Assembly (NCBI RefSeq): GCF_003143935.1
Contig: NZ_QFRX01000001.1
Coordinates: 6,959,514 to 7,023,513 of the forward strand
Length of the DNA stretch: 64,000 bases
Direction: 5' to 3'
Origin: Streptomyces sp. Act143
GTDB taxonomy: Bacteria > Actinomycetota > Actinomycetes > Streptomycetales > Streptomycetaceae
The notes beneath the pieces were generated by a model. It was not told the DNA's origin and did no database searches. It was given only the letters and a program-made list of their open reading frames with translations. The position numbers and the translations under genes are program-made. Shown here one piece after another: positions 7,929-16,975 of the stretch (position 1 is its first letter; every line of letters begins with the position of its first letter).

Positions 7929-8930
7929 ATGACGGAAGCGGAAGCAGCGGCGGAAGCAGAAGCACCAGCGGAAGCACAGGACGGCGGCGGCGAGAGCACC
8001 TTCACGGTGATCGTGGCCGCCGTCGCCAACCTCGGCATCGCCCTCGCCAAGGCGGTCGCCGGTGTGATCAGCGGCTCCAGCGCGATGCTCTCCGAGGCCG
8101 CGCACTCGGTCGCCGACACCGTCACCGAGGTGCTGCTGCTCACCGCCCTGAAACGGAGCGAGAAGCCCGCCGACGAGGACCATCCCCTCGGCTACGGCCC
8201 CGAGCGGTACATCTGGGCGATGCTCGCCGCCGTCGCCACCTTCGTCGGCGGCGCGGTCTTCTCCCTCTACGACGGCATCCACACCCTCGTCGAGGGCGAG
8301 GAACTCGGCGACCCGCTCGTCTCGTACGTCGTCCTCGGCGTCGCCTTCCTCCTGGAGGGTTACTCGCTTCGGACGGGGCTGAAGCAGGCCCGCGGCGAGG
8401 CGGCCCGCTTCCACGCGCCCTTCAAGACCTACCTCCGCCACACCCCCGACACCGCCGTGAAGGCCGTCGTCCTGGAGGACTCGGCCGCGCTGATCGGCCT
8501 GGTGCTCGCCGCGGGCGGGCTGCTCGGCGGTCAGCTCACCGGTTCCGGCGTGTGGGACGGGGTCGCCTCGCTGCTCATCGGGCTGTTGCTGCTGTACGTG
8601 GCGTGGGTGCTCGGCCGGTCCAACGCCGAGCTGCTGATCGGCCGCCCGCTGCCGAAGCCCGTACGGGAGCGCATCCGGGCCGAACTGCTGGCGGTGGAGC
8701 ACATCGAGGCCGTGCTGGAGCTGACGACCCTGGTCCAGGGGCCGCGCGAGGCGCTGGTCGCCGCCAAGGTCGACTTCCGGGACGTGTCGACGGCGGCCCA
8801 GATCGAGTGGGCCTGCGAACAGGCCGAGCTGCGGCTGCGGGCCGCGTTCCCCGGCGTGAGCAGGGTGTACCTGGACCCGACGCCGGGGTACGCGCAGCAG
8901 CGCACGGAGGGGCTGAACCCCTGGCCGTAG
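7929..8930 (+). CDS. cation diffusion facilitator family transporter
   Basis: 333 residues with an acidic Ala/Glu-rich N-terminus, about six membrane segments from residue 18 on, and a C-terminal cytoplasmic domain. The family metal-site motif SEAAHSVADT is in the second helix (His and Asp four residues apart), and DHPLGYGPERY is typical of the loop after it. A second Asp pair would be expected in helix 5; here EDSAALIGL stands at that position, so metal preference is unclear. The family exports Zn, Mn, Co or Fe in exchange for protons. ATG 7929 follows the tesB stop by 5 bp with GAGAGG as weak ribosome site; the longer upstream open frame is out of phase with tesB. Confidence 0.88.
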   Translation: MTEAEAAAEAEAPAEAQDGGGESTFTVIVAAVANLGIALAKAVAGVISGSSAMLSEAAHSVADTVTEVLLLTALKRSEKPADEDHPLGYGPERYIWAMLAAVATFVGGAVFSLYDGIHTLVEGEELGDPLVSYVVLGVAFLLEGYSLRTGLKQARGEAARFHAPFKTYLRHTPDTAVKAVVLEDSAALIGLVLAAGGLLGGQLTGSGVWDGVASLLIGLLLLYVAWVLGRSNAELLIGRPLPKPVRERIRAELLAVEHIEAVLELTTLVQGPREALVAAKVDFRDVSTAAQIEWACEQAELRLRAAFPGVSRVYLDPTPGYAQQRTEGLNPWP

Positions 8931-8933
8931 GGG

Positions 8934-9734
8934 CTACGGGACGAGCCCCGCCTCCGCCAGCAGATACGCCGTCATCGGGTCGTAGTGGCGCGGGCTGACC
9001 ACATGGTCGTCGAGCGGGACCGTCACCTGGACGGTGCCCTCGGCCTCGCCGACGAACAGGGCCGGGTCGTTGCAGTCGGCGTACCCGACGGAGTCCACGC
9101 CGTGCTGGGCGGCGTACCCCGCCCAGCCGTGGTCGGCGACCACGAGGTCGGGCAGCGGACGCCCCTCCCGCTCAAGTCCCGTGAGGATGGCCTTCATCGG
9201 CTCGCCGGAGTGGGTGTGCCACAGCGTGGCCCCGTGCTCCAGCACCGCCACGTCCGCGAACTGCACGACGTACCCCTCCTCCGTCTGCAGCCCCTCCGGG
9301 ATGACGACGATCTCGCAGCCGGCGGCCCGCAGCGCGGCGGCCGTGGAGTGGTGGACCTCCAGCAGCCCGCCGGGGTGACCGGTCGCGAACAGCACCCGCT
9401 GCCGCCCCTCGGCGGCCTTGCGCAGCCGCGCCGCCATCCGGTCGAGGCCGTCGACCGTCAGCTCGGGGTCGATGGTGTCCTGGCCGTACCGGTACTCGGG
9501 ATCGTCATTGACGCCCACCCGCTCCGCCATCACCGCGAGCACGTCCTGCTCGTCGCTCCAGCGGTCGCCGAGCTCCAGGCCGAGCCAGTAGTGGCGGTTG
9601 CCGTTCGCGAGCTGACGGTAGTGGGAGAGGTTGTTCTCTCGGGGCGTCGCGACGTCGCCCGCGATGCGGGTCCGTACGAGGTGGTCGACGAGCTCGGCGC
9701 GGCTGGGAGTCCCGGGTATCGGCATGAGGTCCAT
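8934..9734 (-). CDS. conserved actinobacterial protein, phosphatase-like
   Basis: A soluble 266-residue protein without signal peptide or membrane segment. Related Streptomyces proteins are usually labelled phosphatase. Possible nucleotide- or phosphate-binding segments are LFATGHPGGLLEVHH, VADHGWAGYAAQHG and the His-rich LEHGATLWHTHSGE; no HAD or histidine-phosphatase signature is convincing, so the activity is uncertain. Starts at ATG 9734 and 9725 are both possible, neither with a clear ribosome site. It lies 53 bp downstream of the PucR gene on the same strand and may be co-transcribed. It converges with the cation exporter only 3 bp away. Confidence 0.5.
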   Translation of the reverse strand: MDLMPIPGTPSRAELVDHLVRTRIAGDVATPRENNLSHYRQLANGNRHYWLGLELGDRWSDEQDVLAVMAERVGVNDDPEYRYGQDTIDPELTVDGLDRMAARLRKAAEGRQRVLFATGHPGGLLEVHHSTAAALRAAGCEIVVIPEGLQTEEGYVVQFADVAVLEHGATLWHTHSGEPMKAILTGLEREGRPLPDLVVADHGWAGYAAQHGVDSVGYADCNDPALFVGEAEGTVQVTVPLDDHVVSPRHYDPMTAYLLAEAGLVP

Positions 9735-9787
9735 TGTGAGGCAGGCCCCTGTGCCCGTGGAGGGTGTCCCGGACGCTGGGATGCGGG

Positions 9788-11548
9788 TCACTCACGCAGG
9801 GCGAACCACAACTCCATGCGGACGTCGGGGTCGTCGAGGTCGGCGTCGAGCAGCGCCGTGCACTTGGCGACCCGCTGCCGCACGGTGTTGCGGTGCACGG
9901 CGAGCGCCACGGCCGTCCGGTCCCAACTGCCGTGCAGGGACAGCCAGGTGCGCAGGGTGTCCAGCAGGGCGGGGGAGTCGGCGAGCGGCGCGAGCAGCGC
10001 CCGGGTGTGCGCCTCGGCGACCTCGGGCGGGACCAGGGCGGCCAGACCGGGGCGGCTGTCGTGCCGGACGAGCGCGGCGCGGATGGCCCGCGCACGAGCC
10101 AGGGCACGGGCGGCCTGGGTGTCGGCGACGGGCCAGTCACGCGGCTGCACGGCGGCGCTCACGCCCAGCGTCCAGCCGGGGTGCGGGGCGGCGGGCGCCC
10201 GCTCGGCCGGTACGAGGACACGCACGACATCCGACGCGACATCGACCAACGACGACCCAAGCGCAGCACCCAGCGCGGAGGCAGCCACGACATCCGGGGC
10301 GGAGGCCGCGGCGGCGCCCGGCGGGAAGGCCGCGACGGCGCCTGGTGCGGGGGCCGCCGCGGTGCCCCGTGGGGAGGCTCCTGCGGGGCCCCGCGTCGAG
10401 GCAGTCGCAGCCTCCCGCGTCGATGCAGCCCCAGCCTCCCGCGTCGATGCAGCCCCAGCCTCCCGCGTCGATGCAGCCCCAGCCTCCCGCGTCGAGGCAG
10501 CCCCAGTAACCCGCGTCGAGGCAGCCCCAGTAACCCGCGTCGAGGCGGCCCCGGTGTCCCGCGTCGAGGCTGTCATCGCGTCGTGTGGCCGTGTGTCGGG
10601 GTGGGCGTGGATCACCGTCCACCGGCCCGGCCCCAGCAGCCCCGCCACCTCCTCCGGTGAAGCGCCCAGCAGCAGTCGTACCAGCGCCGAGGAGCGGGCC
10701 GCTCCCGAGCCGCTCTGGTGCTCGCCGGTGAGGAGGGAGAGCAGGACGGCGGCGACGGAGGCGATGGTGTGGTCGCCGGGGCCGCGGGTCGGGGCGGCCA
10801 CCCCGAGGACGAAGCCCTGGCCGGCGCCGAGGGCGTACGCGGCGAGATGGAGGCCGGCCGCGGTGTGGGTGGCGGAGGTGGGGGTGCCGGGGCCGGAGGG
10901 GCGGACGACCTCGGCCAGCCGGGCCAGCTCGGCGAGCACGCCCCGGGCGGAGTCGGTCGCGGCGCGTCCCGCCGCTGCGATCTCCGTCCCCTCCGGCCCG
11001 TACAGCACCGCCCGGCCGCCCAGGCGCTGGGCCAGCTGCCGGAGAACGGACGGCACCGGGTCCGGGCGGGACGCCGCGGCGGCCAGGCTCTGCTGTGCCT
11101 CCGTCACCCGGCGGAGTTCGGCGAGGCGGGCCTGGGCCATCAGCTGCCAGACCGCGCGGGCCACGCCGGAGAAGGTGGTCTGCGGCGGCACCTCGATCAG
11201 CGGGAGTTCGTACGCGTCACAGGCCGCCACCAGCGCCCGCGGCACGGTGTCGTGCACCGGCGCCACGCCGAAGCCGAGGGCCGCGCCGCCCGCCGCCACG
11301 ATCCTCGCCACGTAGTCGTCGAAGTACGTCCCCGACCCCGCCGCCTCCGGCACATGCACCCCCGCCGTCAGCAGCAGCTCGCCGCCCAGCAGATACGGGT
11401 AAGGGTCGGCCATCTCCGAGGTGTGCGCCCAGTGGATGACGGTGTCGGGGTCCTCGGGGCCCGCGATCTGCCGCAGCGCGAGGTCCTCCCTGGCCAGCAG
11501 CGCGGCCAGCGGAACCGGTGGGGTGGGCGGGACGGCCGGCTCCGGCAT
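9788..11548 (-). CDS. PucR family transcriptional regulator with tandem-repeat insert
   Basis: 586 residues. The N-terminal PucR ligand domain (LAREDLALRQIAGPED through LLLTAGVHVP) is followed by a middle domain and a C-terminal PucR-type helix-turn-helix (SWDRTAVALAVHRNTVRQRV) at the very end. Between them, about residues 323-436, is an Ala/Thr/Ser-rich insert made of eight ASTRxxxA repeats followed by degenerate Ala/Pro-rich sequence, which normal PucR proteins lack. ATG 11548 has GGAGG 11 nt upstream. It is divergent from the symporter/agmatinase/ThDP operon across 189 bp, so it probably senses a nitrogen compound and controls that operon; this is inferred. Confidence 0.88.
   Translation of the reverse strand: MPEPAVPPTPPVPLAALLAREDLALRQIAGPEDPDTVIHWAHTSEMADPYPYLLGGELLLTAGVHVPEAAGSGTYFDDYVARIVAAGGAALGFGVAPVHDTVPRALVAACDAYELPLIEVPPQTTFSGVARAVWQLMAQARLAELRRVTEAQQSLAAAASRPDPVPSVLRQLAQRLGGRAVLYGPEGTEIAAAGRAATDSARGVLAELARLAEVVRPSGPGTPTSATHTAAGLHLAAYALGAGQGFVLGVAAPTRGPGDHTIASVAAVLLSLLTGEHQSGSGAARSSALVRLLLGASPEEVAGLLGPGRWTVIHAHPDTRPHDAMTASTRDTGAASTRVTGAASTRVTGAASTREAGAASTREAGAASTREAGAASTREAATASTRGPAGASPRGTAAAPAPGAVAAFPPGAAAASAPDVVAASALGAALGSSLVDVASDVVRVLVPAERAPAAPHPGWTLGVSAAVQPRDWPVADTQAARALARARAIRAALVRHDSRPGLAALVPPEVAEAHTRALLAPLADSPALLDTLRTWLSLHGSWDRTAVALAVHRNTVRQRVAKCTALLDADLDDPDVRMELWFALRE
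10390..10577 (-). repeat. 24-bp minisatellite inside the PucR gene, about 8 copies
   Basis: The unit CCCGCGTCGATGCAGCCCCA plus four bases (plus-strand sense) recurs head to tail with period 24. The three central copies are nearly identical and the outer ones diverge (GATGC to GAGGC, AGCCT to AGTAA). Period 24 keeps the frame and encodes ASTREAGA/ASTRVTGA octapeptides. Copies are contiguous with no spacers. Confidence 0.9.
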
Positions 11549-11737
11549 GGTGTGCGTTTCCTCCACTCCGTACGGCCTCAATAGATGAAACGTACACTTC
11601 GCAGTCGCTTTCCGGCCACCTAAGGTCGGTCCCGACCGGCAGCCGCGGGTACGGGCGGATGTCCCCGCGAGCCGCTGCCGTCATCCCCACCCCCCTGCAC
11701 GACACGCCACCGGGATGCTCGCGAAGGAGGCCCTCAC

Positions 11738-13195
11738 ATGGCCATCGACTACACAGTCATCGTCGTCTATCTGCTCGGCATGCTGGCCATGGGCTGGTGG
11801 GGCATGCGCCGCGCGAAGTCCAAGAGCGAGTTCCTCGTGGCGGGGCGCCGGCTCGGGCCCGCCATGTACTCCGGCACCATGGCCGCCATCGTCCTCGGCG
11901 GCGCCTCCACCATCGGCGGCGTGGGCCTCGGCTACCGGTACGGCCTCTCCGGCGCCTGGATGGTGTTCACCATCGGCCTCGGCCTCCTGGCCCTCTCCGT
12001 CTTCTTCTCGGCCCGCATCGCCCGCCTGAAGGTCTACACCGTCTCCGAGATGCTCGACCTGCGGTACGGCGGCCGGGCCGGCGTCATCTCCGGCGTCGTC
12101 ATGTGGGCGTACACCCTCATGCTCGCGGTCACCTCCACCATCGCCTACGCCACGATCTTCGACGTCCTCTTCGACCTGAACCGGACCGTCGCGATCGTCC
12201 TCGGCGGCTCGATCGTCGTCGCCTACTCCACCCTCGGCGGCATGTGGTCGATCACCCTCACCGACATGGTGCAGTTCGTGGTGAAGACGATCGGCGTGCT
12301 GCTCCTGCTGCTGCCCATCGCCGTCGTCAAGGCGGGCGGCTTCGGCGCGATGAGGGACCAGCTGCCGACCTCGTACTTCGACCCGCTGGGCATCGGCGGC
12401 GAGACGATCTTCACGTACGTCCTGATCTATACGTTCGGCATGCTCATCGGGCAGGACATCTGGCAGCGCGTCTTCACCGCCCGCAGCGACCGGACGGCCA
12501 AGTGGGGCGGCACGGTCGCGGGCACCTACTGTCTCGCGTACGCCCTCGCCGGCGCCGTCATCGGCACGGCGGCCAAGGTCCTCTACCCCGACCTCGGCAG
12601 CGCCGACGACGCCTTCGCGACCATCGTCAAGGACGAACTCCCGGTCGGCGTCAGGGGCCTGGTGCTGGCCGCCGCGCTCGCCGCCGTGATGTCGACGTCC
12701 TCCGGCGCGCTGATCGCCTGCGCCACCGTCGCCAACAACGACATCTGGTCCCGGCTGCGGGGGCGGGCCGCGGACGGCGAGCGTGACGAGGTGGCGGGCA
12801 ACCGTGCCTTCATCCTCATCATGGGCGTCGGCGTCATCGCCACGGCGATCGCCCTCAACAACGTCGTCGAGGCGCTGACGGTGGCGTACAACCTGCTCGT
12901 CGGCGGCCTCCTCGTCCCGATCCTCGGCGGCCTGCTGTGGAAGCGCGGCACCGTCCACGGTGCGCTCGCCTCCGTGACCGTCGGCGGCCTCGCGGTCCTC
13001 GGCCTGATGGCGGGCTACGGCATTCTCGCCAACGAGCCCGTCTACTACGGCCTGCTGGCCTCCCTCGCCGCCTACGTGGCCGTGTCCCTGGCGACCCCCG
13101 CGACCGACGCGGCCGTCCTCGCCGCCTGGCGCGAGCGGCTGGCCGGCCGCGGCGCCCCCGAACTCGTGTCCGAACCGGTCCCGGCTCCCCAGTAG
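11738..13195 (+). CDS. sodium:solute symporter (SSS family)
   Basis: 485 residues with about 13 membrane helices, beginning MAIDYTVIVVYLLGMLAMGWW. Typical family features are the early GRRLGP motif, the GGASTIGGVGLGYRYG segment in the unwound helix region, and the LAAALAAVMSTSSGALIA segment, whose Ser/Thr residues match the Na+ site of LeuT-fold symporters. It starts the plus-strand operon with agmatinase and the ThDP enzyme. The ribosome site AAGGAGG lies 8 nt before ATG 11738. The substrate is unknown; agmatine, guanidinobutyrate or another guanidino compound is suggested by the neighbours. Confidence 0.88.
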   Translation: MAIDYTVIVVYLLGMLAMGWWGMRRAKSKSEFLVAGRRLGPAMYSGTMAAIVLGGASTIGGVGLGYRYGLSGAWMVFTIGLGLLALSVFFSARIARLKVYTVSEMLDLRYGGRAGVISGVVMWAYTLMLAVTSTIAYATIFDVLFDLNRTVAIVLGGSIVVAYSTLGGMWSITLTDMVQFVVKTIGVLLLLLPIAVVKAGGFGAMRDQLPTSYFDPLGIGGETIFTYVLIYTFGMLIGQDIWQRVFTARSDRTAKWGGTVAGTYCLAYALAGAVIGTAAKVLYPDLGSADDAFATIVKDELPVGVRGLVLAAALAAVMSTSSGALIACATVANNDIWSRLRGRAADGERDEVAGNRAFILIMGVGVIATAIALNNVVEALTVAYNLLVGGLLVPILGGLLWKRGTVHGALASVTVGGLAVLGLMAGYGILANEPVYYGLLASLAAYVAVSLATPATDAAVLAAWRERLAGRGAPELVSEPVPAPQ

Positions 13196-13251
13196 AGTCG
13201 AGAGCAGATCCGTACATACGCGATGAAGCGTAGGAAAGAAGGCATCACCCC

Positions 13252-14223
13252 ATGAGCAGCAACGAGACGCCCCGCGGCCCCGTCGACTCCTCCCGCGTCC
13301 CGCGGTACGCCGGGCCCGCGACCTTCGCCCGGCTGCCCCGCCTCGACGAGGTCGGCCGCGCCGACGTCGCCGTGGTGGGCGTGCCGTTCGACTCGGGCGT
13401 CTCGTACCGGCCGGGCGCCCGCTTCGGCGGCAACGCCATCCGCGAGGCGTCCCGGCTGCTGCGCCCCTACAACCCGGCGCAGGACGCCTCCCCCTTCGCC
13501 CTCGCGCAGGTCGCGGACGGCGGCGACATCGCCGTGAACCCGTTCAACATCAACGAGGCCGTGGAGACGGTCGAGGCGGCGGCCGACGACCTGCTCGGCA
13601 CCGGCGCCCGCCTGATGACCCTGGGCGGCGACCACACCATCGCGCTGCCGCTGCTCCGCTCGGTGGCGAAGAAGCACGGCCCGGTCGCCCTGCTGCACTT
13701 CGACGCCCACCTCGACACCTGGGACACCTACTTCGGCGCCGAGTACACGCACGGCACGCCGTTCCGCCGCGCGGTCGAGGAGGGCATCCTCGACACCGAG
13801 GCGCTCTCCCACGTCGGCACCCGCGGCCCGCTGTACGGCAAGCAGGACCTCACCGACGACGAGAAGATGGGCTTCGGCATCGTCACGTCCGCGGACATCT
13901 ACCGCCGCGGCGCGGACGAGGTCGCCGACCAGCTGCGCCAGCGCATCGGCGACCGCCCCCTGTACATCTCCATCGACATCGACTGCCTGGACCCGGCCCA
14001 CGCCCCCGGCACGGGCACCCCCGAGGCGGGCGGCATGACCTCGCGCGAGCTCCTGGAGATCCTGCGCGGCCTGGCCTCCTGCAACCTGGTCTCGGCGGAC
14101 GTCGTCGAGGTGGCCCCCGCGTACGATCACGCGGAGATCACGTCGGTGGCCGCGTCCCACACGGCGTATGAGCTGACCACGATCATGTCCCGCCAGATCG
14201 CCCAGGAGAAGGCAGCGAAGTGA
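13252..14223 (+). CDS. speB: agmatinase / guanidino-acid ureohydrolase
   Basis: A 323-residue ureohydrolase using a binuclear Mn centre to release urea from a guanidino substrate (agmatine or 4-guanidinobutyrate). Metal ligands are in GGDHT (about residue 125), FDAHLD (about 150) and SIDIDCLDPAHAPGTG (about 240). Length is normal. It lies 56 bp after the symporter and overlaps the next start as GTGA, so the three genes form one operon. The substrate cannot be fixed from sequence: agmatinase, guanidinobutyrase and proclavaminate amidinohydrolase share these motifs. Confidence 0.92.
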   Translation: MSSNETPRGPVDSSRVPRYAGPATFARLPRLDEVGRADVAVVGVPFDSGVSYRPGARFGGNAIREASRLLRPYNPAQDASPFALAQVADGGDIAVNPFNINEAVETVEAAADDLLGTGARLMTLGGDHTIALPLLRSVAKKHGPVALLHFDAHLDTWDTYFGAEYTHGTPFRRAVEEGILDTEALSHVGTRGPLYGKQDLTDDEKMGFGIVTSADIYRRGADEVADQLRQRIGDRPLYISIDIDCLDPAHAPGTGTPEAGGMTSRELLEILRGLASCNLVSADVVEVAPAYDHAEITSVAASHTAYELTTIMSRQIAQEKAAK

Positions 14224-15905
14224 CCCACGACCACGACCTGGTGCTCCGCCCGACGGAGGCCCAGACCGCCGCCGCCCTGAATCCGCCCGCCGGCCGGAAC
14301 GGCGGAGACCTGGTCGTGGAGACGCTGGCCGCGCTCGGCACGACGACGGTCTTCGGGCTGCCCGGCCAGCACGCGCTGGGCATGTTCGACGCACTGCGGC
14401 GCAGCGATCTGCGGTACGTGGGCCTGCGGGTGGAGAACAACGCGGGGTTCGCGGCGGACGCGTACGGCCGGATCACGGGGGAGGCGGCGCCGCTGCTGCT
14501 GTCGACGGGACCGGGCGCGCTGACGTCGCTGGCGGCGTTGCAGGAGGCGGCGGCGGCCTCGGCGCCGGTGCTGGCGATCAGCAGCCAGATCCCGACGGCG
14601 GGACTGGGCGGCGGCCGGCACGGCTACCTCCACGAACTCCCGGACCAGTCGGCCTCGTTCCGGGGCGTGGTGAAGTCGGTCCACACCGTGCGCACCCAGT
14701 CCCAGATCCCGTCCGCGATCGAGGCGGCCTGGAAGTCGGCGCTGACCGCCCCGCACGGCCCGGTGTGGGTGGAGATCCCGCAGGACGTGCTGCTGGCCGA
14801 GACGTCCATCCCGGTGGTGACGGGCGGCGACGCGTTCCCCGAGGAGCTGCCGCCGCGGGTCGAACTGACGGCGGTGGCGGCGGATCTGCTGTCGCGGGCG
14901 GAGCGGCCGGCGATCATCGCGGGCGGCGGGGTCGTCCGCGCGGACGCCTCGCGCAAGCTGCGGCAGCTGGCGGAGGTGCTGCGGGCCCCGGTGGTCAGCA
15001 CGCCCGGCGGCAAGGGAGCGTTCCCCTGGAACCACCCCCTGTCCCTCCAGTCCTGGATCGAGGACCGGTACGTCACGGAGTTCCTGGAGGACGCGGACGT
15101 CCTGCTGGTCGTCGGCTCGGGACTCGGTGAACTCTCCTCCAACTACCACACGTTCAAGCCCCGCGGCCGGGTCGTGCAGATCGAGGCGGACCTCGGCAAG
15201 CTGGAGTCGAACCATCCCGCGCTCGGCATCCACGCGGACGCGCGACTGGCGTTGCAGGCGCTGCTGGAAACGGTCTCCCCGAGGACGGACGAGACCGCGC
15301 CGGAGCGGGTCCGTGAGGTCCTGGCACGGGTCTCGGACCGCATCGCGGCTCAGGAACTCACCCTGGAACAGGACGTGTTGGCGTCCGTCCGCCGTGCGCT
15401 CCCCGCGGACTCGCCGTCCTTCTGGGACATGACGATCCTCGCCTACTGGGCCTGGTCCGCCTTCGATGCCAAGGGCCCCAACCTCCTGCACTCCGCCCAG
15501 GGCGCGGGCGGCCTCGGCTACGGCTTCCCGGCGGCACTGGGAGCGGCGGTCGCCGACCCGACGCGGCCGGTGCTGGCGGTGTCGGGCGACGGCGGCGCGC
15601 TGTACTCGATCGCCGAGCTCGCGACGGCTCGCCAGTACGACCTGAACGTGACCTGGCTGATCGTCGACGACGGCGGCTACGGCATCCTGCGCGAGTACAT
15701 GACGGACGCCTTCGGAGAGGCCACGGCGACCGAGCTGACCCGGCCGGACTACGTGGCCCTGGCCGAGTCGTTCGGGGTGCCGGGGGTGCGGACCTCGCCG
15801 GAGACCCTGGAGGCGGACCTGGCGAAGGCACTGGCGGCGCCGGGGCCTTCGGTGGTCGTACTCCCGGCGGTGCTGCGGATGTTCGCGCCCACGCATCTGG
15901 GCTGA
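14220..15905 (+). CDS. thiamine diphosphate-dependent enzyme, acetolactate synthase-like
   Basis: 561 residues in the usual Pyr, central and PP domain order of the acetolactate synthase/benzoylformate decarboxylase superfamily. The cofactor-activating Glu lies in VENNAGFAADAYGR, and the diphosphate/Mg motif begins VSGDGGALYSIAELA (about residue 457). The usual NN at the end of that motif is replaced by DD in VDDGGYGI, which changes a metal ligand side chain. GTG 14220 overlaps the agmatinase stop. No small regulatory subunit gene is near, so it is unlikely to be biosynthetic acetolactate synthase. Pairing with a ureohydrolase recalls the ceaS/pah pair of clavulanate biosynthesis; its real reaction is unknown. 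Confidence 0.82.
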   Translation: MTHDHDLVLRPTEAQTAAALNPPAGRNGGDLVVETLAALGTTTVFGLPGQHALGMFDALRRSDLRYVGLRVENNAGFAADAYGRITGEAAPLLLSTGPGALTSLAALQEAAAASAPVLAISSQIPTAGLGGGRHGYLHELPDQSASFRGVVKSVHTVRTQSQIPSAIEAAWKSALTAPHGPVWVEIPQDVLLAETSIPVVTGGDAFPEELPPRVELTAVAADLLSRAERPAIIAGGGVVRADASRKLRQLAEVLRAPVVSTPGGKGAFPWNHPLSLQSWIEDRYVTEFLEDADVLLVVGSGLGELSSNYHTFKPRGRVVQIEADLGKLESNHPALGIHADARLALQALLETVSPRTDETAPERVREVLARVSDRIAAQELTLEQDVLASVRRALPADSPSFWDMTILAYWAWSAFDAKGPNLLHSAQGAGGLGYGFPAALGAAVADPTRPVLAVSGDGGALYSIAELATARQYDLNVTWLIVDDGGYGILREYMTDAFGEATATELTRPDYVALAESFGVPGVRTSPETLEADLAKALAAPGPSVVVLPAVLRMFAPTHLG

Positions 15906-15953
15906 GCCGCCCCCAGGACGCCCGCCGCGGCGGCGGCTCAGTCGGCGGCTCAG
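15902..15953. terminator. inverted repeat between convergent genes, probable terminator
   Basis: CTGAGCCGCC at 15902-15911 can pair with GGCGGCTCAG at 15932-15941 or with a second identical copy at 15944-15953, giving two alternative 10-bp stems. It overlaps the ThDP gene stop and precedes the end of the converging endonuclease gene. No T-run follows, as is usual in Streptomyces. Confidence 0.55.
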
Positions 15954-15966
15954 CCTGCGGCCGTTC

Positions 15967-16770
15967 CTACCAGATCGCCTCGACCCACTCCGGGTGGTCG
16001 ATGAACGGGTTGCGGTTGTGCTGGTAGGTGTCGTAGATGACCTGGTTGCGGCGCTCCTCGAAGGCGCTCGGCGGGTCTGCCTCGTTCCAGGCCTTCAGGA
16101 CGGAGAGCTTGCCCATGTACGGGTTGGAGCCGTTGCCGACCTTCTCGTTGGGCTCCAGGTCGGCGAAGCCGTCGTCGCCCTCGTAACGGACGGCCATGTA
16201 GAGGATCATGCGGGCCACGTCGCCTCGGTCCGCGGCGCGCGGCGCGAAGGAGTCGGAGTCGACGGTGGAGCCGCCGCCGTTGGTGACCGCGCTGCCGCCG
16301 TTGTCGAAGTCCAGGTTCCCGCGGATGCTGTTGACCTGGACGTCGCAGGCGCGCAGGTGGTGCAGGTCGGTGCCGGGGCCGGTGACCTCGCCGAAGTCGC
16401 CGTGCGACTTGGCCCAGGTGTGCTCGCGGTTCCAGTCGCCGACGTCACCGCCGTTGAGGGACTTGCTGCGCGAGGCGCCGCTGTAGAGCAGCAGCACGTT
16501 GCTGGTGTTGTTCGGGTCCTGGTCGGTGACCTTGAGCGCGTCCCAGACCGCGGAGTACGAGATCTTCGACTGACTGCTGATGATCGTGTGCAGCGAGGAC
16601 TTCAGGCTCGTCCCCGTCTTGCCGATCGCGTTCTTGTAGTACGTCGAGTCGTACGCCGTCGTCGTGGCGGCGGCCGGGGTCGCGGTGAGCGCCGGGGCGC
16701 TGAGGCCGGCCATGACGGCGGCGGTGGCGAGGGCCACCGACTTCCATCGGCGTATACGTGTCGCCAGCAT
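15967..16770 (-). CDS. secreted endonuclease I family nuclease
   Basis: 267 residues. Residues 1 to about 37 are a signal peptide (RRWKSVALATAAVMAG, then an Ala-rich cleavage region). The mature part has the beta-beta-alpha metal endonuclease core: REHTWAKSHGDFG, then TDLHHLRACDVQVNSIRGN with the His pair and Asn expected to bind metal. The family degrades DNA, and some members RNA, outside the cell. ATG 16770 is chosen because the signal peptide starts there; in-frame upstream ATGs at 16824 and 16830 would add a non-signal extension. The gene is monocistronic, bounded on both sides by hairpins. Confidence 0.88.
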   Translation of the reverse strand: MLATRIRRWKSVALATAAVMAGLSAPALTATPAAATTTAYDSTYYKNAIGKTGTSLKSSLHTIISSQSKISYSAVWDALKVTDQDPNNTSNVLLLYSGASRSKSLNGGDVGDWNREHTWAKSHGDFGEVTGPGTDLHHLRACDVQVNSIRGNLDFDNGGSAVTNGGGSTVDSDSFAPRAADRGDVARMILYMAVRYEGDDGFADLEPNEKVGNGSNPYMGKLSVLKAWNEADPPSAFEERRNQVIYDTYQHNRNPFIDHPEWVEAIW

Positions 16771-16917
16771 GAGGGGGTCCCATCTACGCGGGTTGAATGG
16801 AGGCGGCAAGCGAGAGAGTGACATGGACATGCGGCCGTGTAAATGGAATCCGTGTGTCCATTGGGTGACCGGGAACGGCAAATCGGGCGTTGTCTACGCG
16901 AGTTGACATGACGGAGC

Positions 16918-16943
16918 GGCCCCCGACCGGGAGGTCGGGGGCC
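16918..16943 (-). terminator. strong hairpin downstream of the glycosyltransferase gene
   Basis: GGCCCCCGACC (16918-16928) and GGTCGGGGGCC (16933-16943) form a perfect 11-bp stem with a 4-nt loop, 32 bp beyond the stop of the leftward glycosyltransferase gene and before the endonuclease promoter region. Confidence 0.75.
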
Positions 16944-16975
16944 GTCGGGACGGATCGAGGGGATCTACGCGATCG

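Noticed and set aside
10390..10577. Possible CRISPR array (24-bp repeats)
   Set aside because: Copies are contiguous without unique spacers and keep the reading frame of the PucR gene.
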